Positions 1 through 8,894 of a stretch of DNA of 64,000 bases are shown here, one piece after another (the stretch's first letter is position 1; each line of letters opens with the position of its first letter). The notes below the pieces were generated by a model. That model saw nothing but the letters and a program-made list of their open reading frames with translations. It searched no databases and was not told where the DNA came from. The position numbers were made by a program, and so were the translations under genes. The stretch is from NCBI RefSeq assembly GCF_947090785.1, contig NZ_OX352320.1, positions 2,903,001 to 2,967,000 on the forward strand, written 5' to 3'. The stretch is from Rheinheimera sp. MM224 (GTDB taxonomy: Bacteria; Pseudomonadota; Gammaproteobacteria; Enterobacterales; Alteromonadaceae).

Positions 1-262
1 AGGCCTTTTCTAAGTTCAGTAACTGCCCTGCTTTGTACTGACCAAACAAAGTCCGTTTGACGGTTTCACCTGACACATCGGCATCAAAACTTTTGCCATT
101 TAATGCGGTGACGGTCAGGCAAACACCATTACTGGCAATACTGTCGCCGAGTTTTACATCAGAAAAGTCCAGACTGTCAGATTCAATAGTCAGCTTTAAA
201 TCCACACCTGACGTTTTAATGGCGCTCACCCGACCCGTCGCTTCGATTATTCCGGTAAACAT
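1..262 (-). CDS. ribE: riboflavin synthase, alpha chain (partial, C-terminus outside window)
   Basis: The reading frame on the minus strand from the ATG at 262 starts MFTGIIEATGRV, the signature N-terminus of riboflavin synthase, which converts two 6,7-dimethyl-8-ribityllumazine molecules to riboflavin plus a pyrimidine. About 87 residues are visible before the window edge, covering most of the first lumazine-binding repeat. Its start lies inside the end of ribD (16-nt overlap), which suggests translational coupling in a nrdR-ribD-ribE operon. The identification is firm. Only the truncation by the window limits it. Confidence 0.93.
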   Translation of the reverse strand, partial: MFTGIIEATGRVSAIKTSGVDLKLTIESDSLDFSDVKLGDSIASNGVCLTVTALNGKSFDADVSGETVKRTLFGQYKAGQLLNLEKA

Positions 263-1371
263 GGCTCTAACCTTGCTGTTAATTTTAAATCAGGCCCCAG
301 TTTTTCAACTGAAGTCCATACAAAGTGCTGAGCTTCACAAAGCTCACTATAGTCAGGTAACTGCAGCATGGCTTTGGCTTTATCACCCAAAAGCACGGGC
401 GCCTGATAAACAATCAGTTCATCCACCAACCCTGCCTGCCACAAAGAACCAGCCAGTACAGCCCCGGCTTCAACCCACAGGTCGTTGATGTTTTCTGCGG
501 CTAATACAGGCATTAATTCGTTTAAATTCAGTCCTGACTCATCGGCATCCAGCGCAATAAAACGAAGGTGCGGATGCTCAAATGCAGGTTTGAATTGTTT
601 GTCATGCACCAGCACTATGGGGCCATTTTGTGAAAACAAAAGCTCCTGGCCTGTTAATTTAAGGCTGCGGTCCAAAATCACCCGTATTGGCTGACGCACA
701 GAGCCATCGTCCAAAGACGGTATGGCCAGTCCTTCAGAGCGCACTGTTAAACGGGCATTGTCAGCAAGCACAGTAGTAGCAGTCGATAAAATGGCATGAG
801 TCTGAGCTCGCATCAGCTGCACGTCAGAACGGGACTGCGCCGAGCTTATCCATTGGCTTTTGCCGTTGGAAAGCGCAATACGCCCATCCAGACTGGTGGC
901 AAGTTTAAGCCGGATATAAGGTTTTTGCCGCTCCATCCGGCTTAAAAAGCCAGGATTTAATGCACGGGCTTGATCTTCAAGCAAACCAACCTGCACTTCA
1001 ATGCCTGCATCTTGCAGGATCTGAATGCCACGCCCAGCCACTAAAGGATTAGGATCCAGCATAGCTACTATGACTTTTTTCACACCGGCATTCACCAGCG
1101 CCAAAGCACAAGGCCCAGTGCGGCCATAATGACTGCAAGGCTCTAAAGTGACATAACAGGTGGCACCTGAAGCAAAATGCTCCGCCTGACGCAAGGCGAA
1201 CACCTCAGCATGTGGACCACCAGCCTGACGATGATAACCTTCACCTACTATCTCGCCATCCCGGACTATGACAGAGCCGACATTTGGGTTAGGTGCAGTG
1301 GTAAAACGGCCTTTAGAGGCAAGTTCTATGGCACGCGTCATATAATGATGATCGAGTTCAGTAAAACTCAC
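247..1371 (-). CDS. ribD: bifunctional diaminohydroxyphosphoribosylaminopyrimidine deaminase / 5-amino-6-(5-phosphoribosylamino)uracil reductase
   Basis: This 374-residue protein carries out the second and third steps of riboflavin synthesis. The N-terminal cytidine-deaminase-like domain has the zinc site H54-A55-E56 with C79 and C88. The C-terminal half (from about residue 150) is the RibD reductase domain, with the LKLATSLDGRIAL segment. The start is GTG, placed immediately after the nrdR stop codon (TAA then GTG, no gap). The next in-frame ATG (residue 11) would cut into the conserved N-terminal helix, so GTG is preferred. Length and domain order are normal for the family. Confidence 0.96.
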   Translation of the reverse strand: MSFTELDHHYMTRAIELASKGRFTTAPNPNVGSVIVRDGEIVGEGYHRQAGGPHAEVFALRQAEHFASGATCYVTLEPCSHYGRTGPCALALVNAGVKKVIVAMLDPNPLVAGRGIQILQDAGIEVQVGLLEDQARALNPGFLSRMERQKPYIRLKLATSLDGRIALSNGKSQWISSAQSRSDVQLMRAQTHAILSTATTVLADNARLTVRSEGLAIPSLDDGSVRQPIRVILDRSLKLTGQELLFSQNGPIVLVHDKQFKPAFEHPHLRFIALDADESGLNLNELMPVLAAENINDLWVEAGAVLAGSLWQAGLVDELIVYQAPVLLGDKAKAMLQLPDYSELCEAQHFVWTSVEKLGPDLKLTARLEPCLPE

Positions 1372-1824
1372 TTAGTTGTCTCCAAGCCGGGCAATCTCTT
1401 CGCCAAACTCACGGATATCTTTAAAGGAGCGGTAGACGGAAGCAAAACGCACGTACGCCACTTTATCGAGTTTCACCAGCTCATCCATAATCAGAGTACC
1501 CAGCATTTGGCTTGGCACTTCGCGCTCGCCCGTGGCGCGTAATAAGCTTTCCACTTTGCTGATCAGAGATTCAATCTGTTCTGTAGGGACAGGACGTTTT
1601 TCCAGTGAACGCATCACGCCACTGCGCAACTTAGCCTCGTTATAAGGCTCGCGGGAGCCATCGCGTTTTACAATACGGGGCATCACCAGTTCGGCAGCCT
1701 CAAAAGTGGTAAAACGTTCATGGCAGGCGCCACATTCACGTCGTCTTTTTACTTGAGACCCATCCGCGACTAAGCGGGAGTCTATAACTTTGGTATCGTC
1801 GGCACGACAAAAAGGACAAAACAC
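1372..1824 (-). CDS. nrdR: transcriptional repressor NrdR
   Basis: This 150-residue repressor controls ribonucleotide reductase genes in response to ATP/dATP bound by its ATP-cone. The zinc ribbon is visible as C3, C6, C31 and C34, followed by the basic stretch VKRRRE, then an ATP-cone ([11 protein letters not shown] and the [10 protein letters not shown] segment). Translation begins at GTG, which aligns with the family start (M-x-C-P-F-C), with GGAGA about 9 nt upstream. It sits between glyA and ribD, a common gammaproteobacterial arrangement. It is likely co-transcribed with ribD and ribE and separated from glyA by a terminator. Confidence 0.97.
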   Translation of the reverse strand: MFCPFCRADDTKVIDSRLVADGSQVKRRRECGACHERFTTFEAAELVMPRIVKRDGSREPYNEAKLRSGVMRSLEKRPVPTEQIESLISKVESLLRATGEREVPSQMLGTLIMDELVKLDKVAYVRFASVYRSFKDIREFGEEIARLGDN

Positions 1825-1835
1825 GGAATTTCTCC

Positions 1836-1863
1836 GAAAAAAATGGCCGCATTAAGCGGCCAT
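1836..1863 (-). terminator. rho-independent terminator after glyA
   Basis: On the minus strand a perfect 8-bp stem (ATGGCCGC / GCGGCCAT, loop TTAAT) is followed by seven T. It lies 37 nt past the glyA stop and before nrdR, so it should end or attenuate glyA transcription. Confidence 0.85.
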
Positions 1864-1899
1864 CATAACACTCTATCTTTGCTCAGTCATAGCTGGCAA

Positions 1900-3153
1900 T
1901 CAGGCATAAACCGGTAAACGGCCACAAACTTCAGACACCTGAGCCCGCACTTTATCAATGACGCCAGCGTCACCGCGGCTGTCCAGCACGTCACAAATCA
2001 GGCTTGCAACCAAACGGGCTTCAGCTTCCTTGAAACCACGACGGGTGATAGCAGGAGTACCGATACGTAAACCGCTGGTGACAAATGGAGAACGTGGGTC
2101 ATTTGGCACTGAGTTTTTATTCACAGTGATATGAGCCAGACCTAACCAGGCGTCAGCTTCTTTACCCGTGATGTTTTTGTCGATTAAATCCATCAGGAAT
2201 AAGTGGTTTTGAGTGCCACCAGATACAATTTTGTAGCCACGTTTGATCATTTCATTACACATTGCCACAGCGTTTTTCAGCACTTGTTGCTGATAGACTT
2301 TAAATTCCGGCTCTAAAGCCTCTTTGAAAGCCACAGCTTTAGCTGCAATAACGTGCATCAAAGGACCACCCTGACCACCAGGGAAAACGGCAGAGTTGAA
2401 TTTCTTTTCAAGCTCTTCGTTTTTACGGGCCAGAATTAAACCGCCACGAGGACCGGCTAAGGTTTTGTGAGTAGTGGTCGTCACAACGTCAGCAATTGGC
2501 ACCGGGTTTGGATACAAACCTGCAGCCACTAAACCAGCCACGTGAGCCATATCCACCATCAGGTAGGCGCCCACTTTGTCGGCGATTTCACGGAATTTCT
2601 GCCAGTCGATAATGCCTGAATAGGCTGAGAAACCAGCGATGATCAGTTTAGGTTTGTGTTCCAAAGCTAAAGCTTCAGCCTGGGCGTAATCAATCACACC
2701 TGTTTCAGGGTGCAGACCGTATTGCACAGAATTGTATAACTTACCTGAAGAGCTAACAGAAGCACCGTGAGTTAAGTGACCACCGTGCGCCAGACTCATA
2801 CCTAAAATGGTATCGCCTGCGTTTAATAAAGCTAAAAATACTGCAGAGTTGGCCTGCGAGCCTGAGTGCGGTTGCACGTTTGCGTAATCGGCACCAAACA
2901 ATTCTTTCGCACGGGCGATAGCTAAATCTTCAGCCACGTCCACGTACTCACAACCACCGTAATAACGTTTATGCGGGTAACCTTCAGCATACTTGTTAGT
3001 TAACTGAGAACCCTGAGCCTGCAACACACGTGGGCTGGCATAGTTTTCAGAAGCGATCAGTTCAATGTGATCTTCCTGACGTTGGGTTTCATTGGTAATG
3101 GATTGCCATAATTCCGGATCAAAATCGGCAATGTTCATTTCGCGCTTTAACAT
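1900..3153 (-). CDS. glyA: serine hydroxymethyltransferase
   Basis: This PLP enzyme interconverts serine and glycine while loading tetrahydrofolate with a one-carbon unit. It is cytosolic and a main source of C1 units for purine and thymidylate synthesis. The 417-residue length matches E. coli GlyA. The PLP lysine is K230 in the [14 protein letters not shown] segment, and the [13 protein letters not shown] motif is intact. The ATG start has GGGAG upstream. The 234-nt upstream gap to dinB should hold its promoter, but I could not assign a specific regulator site. Confidence 0.98.
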   Translation of the reverse strand: MLKREMNIADFDPELWQSITNETQRQEDHIELIASENYASPRVLQAQGSQLTNKYAEGYPHKRYYGGCEYVDVAEDLAIARAKELFGADYANVQPHSGSQANSAVFLALLNAGDTILGMSLAHGGHLTHGASVSSSGKLYNSVQYGLHPETGVIDYAQAEALALEHKPKLIIAGFSAYSGIIDWQKFREIADKVGAYLMVDMAHVAGLVAAGLYPNPVPIADVVTTTTHKTLAGPRGGLILARKNEELEKKFNSAVFPGGQGGPLMHVIAAKAVAFKEALEPEFKVYQQQVLKNAVAMCNEMIKRGYKIVSGGTQNHLFLMDLIDKNITGKEADAWLGLAHITVNKNSVPNDPRSPFVTSGLRIGTPAITRRGFKEAEARLVASLICDVLDSRGDAGVIDKVRAQVSEVCGRLPVYA

Positions 3154-3361
3154 GCTTGCTCCCAGGTGGCCAAAAGGGCCAGGCTATTTACAAAAAAACT
3201 GCGCGCATTCTACATGGAATCCACCAAAGATGCAGCTATTAAGTAGCCATCTAAACTTCTAAAATCAGCTTTCAGCCGGGTGGTCGGCGGAGTAATAGTA
3301 TCAACTGTAAATAAAACCAGTATCTGACTTTACAAAAAGCCAAAACTGGTCAATTATACAA

Positions 3362-3377
3362 CTGTATAAACCAACAG
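3362..3377 (+). promoter_or_regulatory. LexA (SOS) box upstream of dinB
   Basis: CTGTATAAACCAACAG matches the gammaproteobacterial LexA operator CTG-N10-CAG exactly at its six conserved positions. It ends 10 nt before the dinB ATG, where a bound repressor would block initiation. The site is seen in the sequence. LexA control of dinB is known in E. coli and inferred here. Confidence 0.85.
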
Positions 3378-3387
3378 TGCTTTGTAA

Positions 3388-4440
3388 ATGAAAAAAATCA
3401 TTCATATCGACATGGACTGTTTTTTCGCTGCGGTAGAAATGCGGGACAGGCCTGATTGGCGTAACATTCCGTTAGCTATAGGCGGCAGTCGCAGCGAACG
3501 TGGTGTGATCAGCACCTGTAACTACCCTGCCCGCGTGTATGGTGTGCGTTCTGCCATGCCTACAGGACAAGCCTTAAAGCTCTGCCCTCACCTGTTGTTA
3601 TTGCCCGGCAATATGGAAAAATACAAAGCAGCCAGCTTACAAATTCAGGCTATTTTCCATCGATATACTGATAAAGTAGAACCTTTATCCTTGGATGAAG
3701 CCTACTTAGATGTCAGCGACAGCACCTTATTCTCTGGCAGCGCAACCCGTATTGCCGAAGAAATCCGCCGGGTAATTTTTGCCGAAACAGGTTTAACAGC
3801 ATCAGCTGGTGTAGCCCCGAATAAATTTCTCGCCAAAATTGCCAGTGATGAAAATAAACCTGATGGCTTGTTTGTTTTGCCGCCTGAAAAAGTCAGCGAC
3901 TTCGTAAAATTCCTGCCTTTGCAAAAAATCCCGGGGGTTGGCAAAAAAACTGCTGAGCGACTGGCAACCTTAGGTTTCTATAAATGCGTCGATATTCAAA
4001 ATGCACCTTTGCATACGCTGGTGAAACACTTCGGCAGTTTTGCTGAAACCTTGATAGAACGCAGTTTTGGCCGCGACAGCCGTGATGTACAAAACGATTA
4101 TCCACGTAAATCTGTAGCTGTTGAACACACCTACACTGAAGATTTACCGGATCTGGATGCAGGTCAACAAAGCTTATCTGAGCTGTTACCAAAACTTCGG
4201 CGCCGCATTGAACGCTGTGAAGCTAGTGCTCATATTCAAAAAATTGGCATTAAACTGAAATTTGCCGATTTTCAGCAAACCACAGTAGAGAAACAACAAC
4301 CCGAATTGGATATGGCCAGCTTAAAGCAGTTATTAGAGCAAGCCTGGCACAGAGGTCATGGTAAAAAAGTGCGGTTGGTGGGTATTCATGTTGGATTAAA
4401 AGCACAGGAAGCTCAGGCTCAGTTGTCCTTAGAACTTTGA
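3388..4440 (+). CDS. dinB: DNA polymerase IV (Y-family translesion polymerase)
   Basis: This 350-residue Y-family polymerase performs error-prone bypass of lesions such as N2-guanine adducts. The catalytic acidic residues are visible: D8 in the N-terminal HIDMDCFF motif and D103-E104 in SLDEAYLD, with the steric-gate Phe at position 13. The helix-hairpin-helix (IPGVGKKTAERL) and the little-finger domain follow. Length equals that of E. coli DinB (351). It stands alone on the plus strand behind a LexA box, so SOS induction is expected. The visible C-terminus has no clear clamp-binding QLxLxL peptide beyond AQLSLEL, which may serve that role. Confidence 0.97.
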   Translation: MKKIIHIDMDCFFAAVEMRDRPDWRNIPLAIGGSRSERGVISTCNYPARVYGVRSAMPTGQALKLCPHLLLLPGNMEKYKAASLQIQAIFHRYTDKVEPLSLDEAYLDVSDSTLFSGSATRIAEEIRRVIFAETGLTASAGVAPNKFLAKIASDENKPDGLFVLPPEKVSDFVKFLPLQKIPGVGKKTAERLATLGFYKCVDIQNAPLHTLVKHFGSFAETLIERSFGRDSRDVQNDYPRKSVAVEHTYTEDLPDLDAGQQSLSELLPKLRRRIERCEASAHIQKIGIKLKFADFQQTTVEKQQPELDMASLKQLLEQAWHRGHGKKVRLVGIHVGLKAQEAQAQLSLEL

Positions 4441-4524
4441 TACCAAGGTCAAGAAAGCCGAAACAAATTTCATATTTAACCAATAAAACAATGAGTTAAA
4501 AATAATTTCACTGAATTTCAGGCA

Positions 4525-4556
4525 TAAAAAAAGCCAACTTAAAGTTGGCTCTTTTT
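4525..4556. terminator. bidirectional terminator between dinB and the cold-shock gene
   Basis: The stem AGCCAACTT / AAGTTGGCT has a one-base spacer (in practice a small loop). It is flanked by CTTTTT on the plus side and a T7 run on the minus side, so it can end the convergent dinB and csp transcripts. Confidence 0.85.
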
Positions 4557-4566
4557 CAGAAAACTA

Positions 4567-4779
4567 TTAACCGGTAACAGTTACGTTCTCAGCCTGAGGA
4601 CCTTTTTGGCCTTCAGTAACTTCGAAAGTTACGCGTTGACCTTCAACTAAAGTTCTGCGGCCTGTGCCATTGATAGCGCGGAAATGTACGAATACGTCTT
4701 TGCCGCCTTCACGCTCGATGAAACCAAAACCTTTATCTTCGTTGAACCACTTAACGGTACCGGAAATTAATTGTGACAT
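4567..4779 (-). CDS. CspA-family cold-shock protein
   Basis: This 70-residue single-domain OB-fold protein binds single-stranded RNA/DNA and acts as an RNA chaperone. RNP1 (KGFGFI) and RNP2 (VFVHF) are intact, and the start [16 protein letters not shown] is typical. It is preceded by a 289-nt gene-free stretch on its own strand, consistent with the long structured 5' leaders of cold-shock genes. The sequence does not tell whether it is cold-induced or constitutive (CspC/CspE-like or CspD-like), so I give no symbol. Confidence 0.95.
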   Translation of the reverse strand: MSQLISGTVKWFNEDKGFGFIEREGGKDVFVHFRAINGTGRRTLVEGQRVTFEVTEGQKGPQAENVTVTG

Positions 4780-5068
4780 AACATTCTCTTACTTTAACTA
4801 AATTTGCCAATTGTTTGGCGACTTAAATATTACCGGCCGTATTCGAGCTAGTACATATTACGACCCCATTATCAGTGAACCCGACAAAGTGGTCAATAGC
4901 TATTACTGTTCCGACAGAAAAATAGTTTTTCTGGTTTTGGCCGTTCCAGTTACTCTAAATAATTCTTCAGCCAAAACAATTGCTTGCATTAAAAACTGTC
5001 GAACAAATCTACAAAGTAACGACCTGAGTGTAGCACTATTTTCCGAATAAAAAACATACTACTGTAAA
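4780..5068 (-). promoter_or_regulatory. promoter and probable long 5' leader of the cold-shock gene
   Basis: This 289-nt gene-free stretch lies between the helicase stop and the csp start. It is AT-rich. It contains a hairpin at 4915-4933 (CAGAAAAA/TTTTTCTG) and a small GCCAA/TTGGC inverted repeat at 4806-4819, close to the start codon. AAGAGAA precedes the ATG by a few bases. Several weak sigma-70-like hexamer pairs exist and none is convincing. A long untranslated leader is inferred from csp gene precedent. Confidence 0.45.
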
Positions 5069-6385
5069 TTATTTGATCTTTTTCTTCACTGGCGTCATGC
5101 CATCATCGCCAGCCTGATAAAAATTAGGTTTTGGCGCGACCTTTACTTTAGTCGTTGTATCTGTTGATTTTGCTTTGGCTTTTCTGACCACAGGCTTAGT
5201 TTTCTTTACGGCTTTCACCGGTGCATGCAAATCCACACCTTTAAATTTTGCCGGTAAAGATTCCACTTTTTCCATAGGTAAAGGACGGCGTAAGAAACTT
5301 TCTATTGCACAAAAAGCAACCCAGTCTTTTGGACCAACTAAAGAAATCGCACTACCTTTAGCTCCTGCTCTGCCGGTACGACCTATACGGTGCACGTACT
5401 CTTCAGCATGTTTAGGTAAATCAAAGTTCACCACATGGCTGACCTGCAATAAATCCAGACCGCGGGAGGCTACATCCGTAGTTACTAACACCTGATGTTT
5501 ATTGGCGGAAAAGCCCTGCATCACCGCATTCCGCTGACCCTGAGTTAACTTGCCACTTAAACCTACAGCGGGATAACCTAAAGAGTCGCACAGTTTTGCA
5601 AGACGATCGGTATCTTCGCGGGTCGCGGTAAAAATAATCAGCTGACTAATTTGTTCCTGCTTTAACAAATAAGCCAATAAAGCCTCTTTGTGGGACAAAT
5701 GATCAGCGAAATAACAACGCTGTTCTATATCTTCGTGTTGCTGATAAGAAGCGCCCACTGAAACTCTGTGTGGCGATTTTAACAACGACATCGCCAGTTC
5801 ATTCACTTCCGCGTGATCTAAAGTGGCTGAGAACATCAATGTTTGGCGCAGGCGGTGATCAGCAGCTCTATTGATTTCATTCAATTGTGGCATAAAGCCT
5901 AAATCCAGCATCCGGTCTGCTTCATCTAAAATCAGCATTTCCAGACCCTGAATAAAAAATGTTTTGTGCTGCAGGTGATCAATAAAACGCCCTGGCGTTG
6001 CCACTATGATAGTCGGCTGACGCTTCAGGATTTTTTCCTGCTCGTTAAAGTTCTCACCGCCCACTATTAAAGCACTGGTTAACGGCGTATTGGCGACAAA
6101 CAAACGTAATTTGGCATAGACCTGATGAGCCAGTTCGCGGGTCGGTACCAGAATCAAAGCCCGGGCATCTTGTTTGGATAAAGGTCTGCTGCGTAATAAG
6201 CGCTGCATCATCGGCAGCAAGTAAGCCAGAGTTTTTCCTGAACCGGTTTGCGAAGAAACCATTAAGTCTTTGCCCGTCATAGCAGCAGGCACAGCCTCCT
6301 GCTGAATTGGCGTTGGTCTCGCAAAGCCAAGATGCTGGATAGAACGGACTAAACGAGGGTCTAACGCAAGATCGTGAAATAACAA
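5069..6385 (-). CDS. DEAD-box ATP-dependent RNA helicase (SrmB/RhlE-like)
   Basis: This 438-residue helicase has all core motifs in order: Q motif (FARPTPIQ, about 22-29), Walker A (SQTGSGKT), PTRELAHQ, TPGR, DEAD, SAT, TDVASRGLD and HRIGRTGRAG. A basic, lysine-rich tail follows (from about residue 385), typical of RNA-binding extensions. Its likely role is ribosome assembly or RNA remodelling. The family member cannot be fixed from sequence alone. The start codon appears to be TTG at 6385: no in-frame ATG exists between the upstream stop and the Q motif, and GGGA lies 8 nt upstream. The gene is divergent from the yaiL-like gene. Confidence 0.92.
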   Translation of the reverse strand: MLFHDLALDPRLVRSIQHLGFARPTPIQQEAVPAAMTGKDLMVSSQTGSGKTLAYLLPMMQRLLRSRPLSKQDARALILVPTRELAHQVYAKLRLFVANTPLTSALIVGGENFNEQEKILKRQPTIIVATPGRFIDHLQHKTFFIQGLEMLILDEADRMLDLGFMPQLNEINRAADHRLRQTLMFSATLDHAEVNELAMSLLKSPHRVSVGASYQQHEDIEQRCYFADHLSHKEALLAYLLKQEQISQLIIFTATREDTDRLAKLCDSLGYPAVGLSGKLTQGQRNAVMQGFSANKHQVLVTTDVASRGLDLLQVSHVVNFDLPKHAEEYVHRIGRTGRAGAKGSAISLVGPKDWVAFCAIESFLRRPLPMEKVESLPAKFKGVDLHAPVKAVKKTKPVVRKAKAKSTDTTTKVKVAPKPNFYQAGDDGMTPVKKKIK

Positions 6386-6523
6386 GATAAGGTCCCGGAC
6401 AAATTCAATAAAAGTGCCTTATCATAACGCATTTTTTGCATGGGCAGTTAGTCTGCCCTTCTGCTCTTTGCAGCACAGCTGTAACATGAAACAATAGCGC
6501 TATCTGATCGACAGGACATTTTT

Positions 6524-7066
6524 ATGAGTAAATCACTGCAGGAACAATTACTCAAAGCCGGACTAGGCAATGAGAAAAAGCTAAAAGCCATCAAAAAAGA
6601 GAAGCATAAAGAACGGGTACAAGCCGGAAAAAATGGCTCAGTCGTCAATGAAGCCTCAGTGCTCGCCGAACAAAGCCGTCAGCAACAACTGCAACGCGAC
6701 CAGGAATTAAACCGTCAGCGTAAAGCCGAGCTGGATAAAAAAGCCTTAGCGGCCCAGGTGAAGCAACTAATTGAACTTAATACCATTACTCATAAAGGTG
6801 AAACCGCCTTTAACTTCACCGACGGTAGTGTGGTAAAGCGTTTATACGTCAGCAACCGTATCCATGCTGAATTAACCAAAGGTCAGGCGGCGATTGCCAA
6901 GCTTGCAGAGCAGTATTATGTGATCCCAGTGAAAGTGGCAGAAAAAATTCAGCAACGTCTGGCTGAAGCCATCATAGTACTGCATAACACAGGTCAAAGT
7001 GCCGAAGTGCAGGCGGAAGATGATCCGTACGCAGCCTATCAAATTCCGGATGATTTGATGTGGTAA
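6524..7066 (+). CDS. yaiL: DUF2058 family protein (YaiL-like)
   Basis: This 180-residue cytosolic protein matches the E. coli YaiL pattern from end to end. It starts SLQEQLLKAGL, has a Lys/Arg/Gln-rich coiled-coil-like middle (about 15-75), the core FNFTDGSVVKRLYV, and ends DDPYAAYQIPDDLMW. The family is described as nucleoprotein or polynucleotide-associated, and its biochemical function is not established. Its last 7 nt overlap the start of arfB, so the two are probably translated together. A GACAGGA ribosome-binding site precedes the ATG. Confidence 0.93.
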   Translation: MSKSLQEQLLKAGLGNEKKLKAIKKEKHKERVQAGKNGSVVNEASVLAEQSRQQQLQRDQELNRQRKAELDKKALAAQVKQLIELNTITHKGETAFNFTDGSVVKRLYVSNRIHAELTKGQAAIAKLAEQYYVIPVKVAEKIQQRLAEAIIVLHNTGQSAEVQAEDDPYAAYQIPDDLMW

Positions 7067-7487
7067 CTTTAGTTCAGGTCAAACCCGGCCTTGAGCTTGA
7101 TTTGGATGAGCTGGAGTTCAGCTTTATCCGCGCTCAGGGCAGTGGTGGCCAGCATGTCAATAAAGTATCTACTGCGGTGCAGCTGCGTTTTGATATAGAG
7201 CGCAGTAGTTTGCCGAATGAATTTAAGCAAAAGCTGCTGCAGTATCCGGACGACAGGATCAGTAAAAGTGGTGTTATTGTCATTAAAGCTCAGGCCCACC
7301 GCAGCCAGGATATGAATAAAGAAGATGCAGTTGCGAAATTGATGCAACTGCTGCAATCAGCCAGTTTTGAAGCAAAAAAAGGCGCGCAACGAAGCCCACC
7401 TTTGGCGCTAGAATGGACAGGCTGAACCAAAAAACTCAGCACAAAGAACGCAAAAAACTGCGCGGCAAAGTCGGTTCTTTTGATTAA
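7060..7487 (+). CDS. arfB: peptidyl-tRNA hydrolase ArfB (alternative ribosome rescue), frame broken at an A7 run
   Basis: ArfB releases peptides from ribosomes stalled on non-stop mRNA. The GGQ catalytic motif is G29-G30-Q31 (AQGSGGQHVNK), followed by the family body to residue 107. The unshifted frame then reads GAQRSPPLALEWTG and stops at 7425. In the -1 frame after codons GCA-AAA-AAA (7372-7380) the sequence continues RRATKPTFGARMD... to KKLRGKVGSFD and a TAA at 7485-7487. That is the expected basic tail that occupies the mRNA channel, giving 142 residues against 140 in E. coli. The gene is therefore a frameshift mutant, an assembly deletion, or uses -1 slippage at A-AAA-AAA. The start is GTG at 7060, overlapping the upstream stop. 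Coordinates given span the restored frame. Confidence 0.88.
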
Positions 7488-7518
7488 TCAGATCTATTTA
7501 CTCCAGAGGTTTTAAGCA

Positions 7519-8379
7519 GTGATCCGTATTTTTAGTCTTTTAACTTTATTACTGCTAAGCAGTTCTGTGCTCGCCGATGGCGTATGGAAAGTCAGCAAAG
7601 GTAAACAACATTTTTATCTGGCAGGCTCCATTCATATGCTTGGCGCTGAAGATTACCCTTTGCCAGCAGAATACCTGAAGGCGTTAAAGCAAAGCGACGT
7701 CCTGCTGCTGGAAACAGATTTAGAGCAGTTATCAAGCCCTGCCGGCATACAGCAGATGCTCGCTTTAAACTCCTACCCTTCTGGCGAAAATTTGCTACAA
7801 CAACTCTCTGCACCGCTGGCGAAACAGCTGGCTGAATACTGCAGAGCACATAATATTCCCCTTGAACAAATCACCCGCTTCAGACCTGCCTTTGCCGCTG
7901 TGATGCTGACCACAACTCAACTTCAGGCTCAAGGCGCAACAGCTCCAGGAGTAGATGCCTACTTGCAAGAGGAAGCGAAAAAAGCCGGAAAAAAAGTAAC
8001 GGGTCTTGAAACTATGCAGCAGCATCTGGCCGTGCTGACAGAACTGAATAACAGCGGCGCTGAAACCTTGATTAAAAGCACCATGGAAGACCTGACGGAC
8101 AGCAGCGAAGACTTTGATGCGATGCGAAAAGCCTGGCGTAGTGGCGACCTGAAACAACTTGAGACTTTGTATCTGGATGATTTAAAAAACTATCCGGCGA
8201 TTTACCAGACCTTGATTGTGAAAAGAAACCAGTCATGGGTGAAGCAGCTGGTCAGCGCTGAACACAAAAAGCCTGTTTTTGTCGTAGTTGGTGCTTTGCA
8301 TCTGGCTGGAGATGACGGATTAATCCAGCAGTTCAAACAGCAGGGCTATCAGTTAACTTTGGTTCAAGGCCATTTATGA
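7519..8379 (+). CDS. TraB/GumN family protein, exported
   Basis: This 286-residue protein has an N-terminal signal peptide (residues 1-19, ending SSVLA-DG), so it probably works in the periplasm. The TraB/GumN fold markers are present: GSIHMLG near the N-terminus, an LLLETDLEQL segment, and GALHLAGDDGL near the C-terminus. The family shares a protease-like Tiki/TraB fold with conserved GxxH and Glu, but the substrate of bacterial members is not known. The start is GTG at 7519, after an AGAGG site. The stop overlaps the next gene by 4 nt (ATGA), indicating an operon with the acetyltransferase and yaiI genes. Confidence 0.88.
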   Translation: MIRIFSLLTLLLLSSSVLADGVWKVSKGKQHFYLAGSIHMLGAEDYPLPAEYLKALKQSDVLLLETDLEQLSSPAGIQQMLALNSYPSGENLLQQLSAPLAKQLAEYCRAHNIPLEQITRFRPAFAAVMLTTTQLQAQGATAPGVDAYLQEEAKKAGKKVTGLETMQQHLAVLTELNNSGAETLIKSTMEDLTDSSEDFDAMRKAWRSGDLKQLETLYLDDLKNYPAIYQTLIVKRNQSWVKQLVSAEHKKPVFVVVGALHLAGDDGLIQQFKQQGYQLTLVQGHL

Positions 8380-8894
8380 AACATGCTCCTTATCAGTTAA
8401 GTCCTGTTACACCAGAGCAATCGGCTTACCTGCACAACTGGTTTGATTCACAGCAAGACCTGGATCAATGGGGCGGCGATGGTTTTTATTTTCCTATTCG
8501 AGCTTTGCAGTTTTTGCAGCAGCTGTATTTACCAGGAACTCAAAGTTATTGGTTGTATCAACACAGACAACGTGTTGCCTTTGGTCAACTTTGTGATCGT
8601 TTTGACTGCAATCATCTGGCACGTTTACTGGTGCATCCGGAATCCCGAGGTCAGGGCCATAGTAAAACCCTGATAAAAGGTCTGATAGCACAGGGCCTGC
8701 AACAGCATCCCCAAAGGGATTTTTCGTTGTTTGTCTATCGCAAAAATCTCATTGCAGTGCAGTGTTATCAGCAGTTGGGTTTTATTGAGGCTGAGCAGCC
8801 TGGTGAATCGGACCCGCTGCTGTACTTTATGAAGCTTAATAATAAACAAGCCAGACAACTATTAAAGGATCATCAGGATGCCAATCTGGGTTGA
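8376..8894 (+). CDS. GNAT family N-acetyltransferase
   Basis: This 172-residue protein has the GNAT acetyl-CoA motif A as LLVHPESRGQGHSKTLI (about residues 86-102) and the later FVYRKNLIAVQCYQQLGF segment typical of motif B. The acyl acceptor cannot be predicted. It overlaps the upstream TraB/GumN gene by 4 nt and the downstream yaiI gene by 17 nt, so the three are almost certainly co-translated. Confidence 0.85.
   Translation: MKHAPYQLSPVTPEQSAYLHNWFDSQQDLDQWGGDGFYFPIRALQFLQQLYLPGTQSYWLYQHRQRVAFGQLCDRFDCNHLARLLVHPESRGQGHSKTLIKGLIAQGLQQHPQRDFSLFVYRKNLIAVQCYQQLGFIEAEQPGESDPLLYFMKLNNKQARQLLKDHQDANLG

Noticed and set aside
4811..5050. 79-codon plus-strand frame in the cold-shock leader
   Set aside because: No family similarity, no ribosome-binding site, and it is antisense to an expected regulatory leader.
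6442..6458. GGGCAG/CTGCCC hairpin between the helicase and the yaiL-like gene
   Set aside because: No gene ends there, no T-run follows, and the stem is only 6 bp. Not enough to call a terminator or operator.
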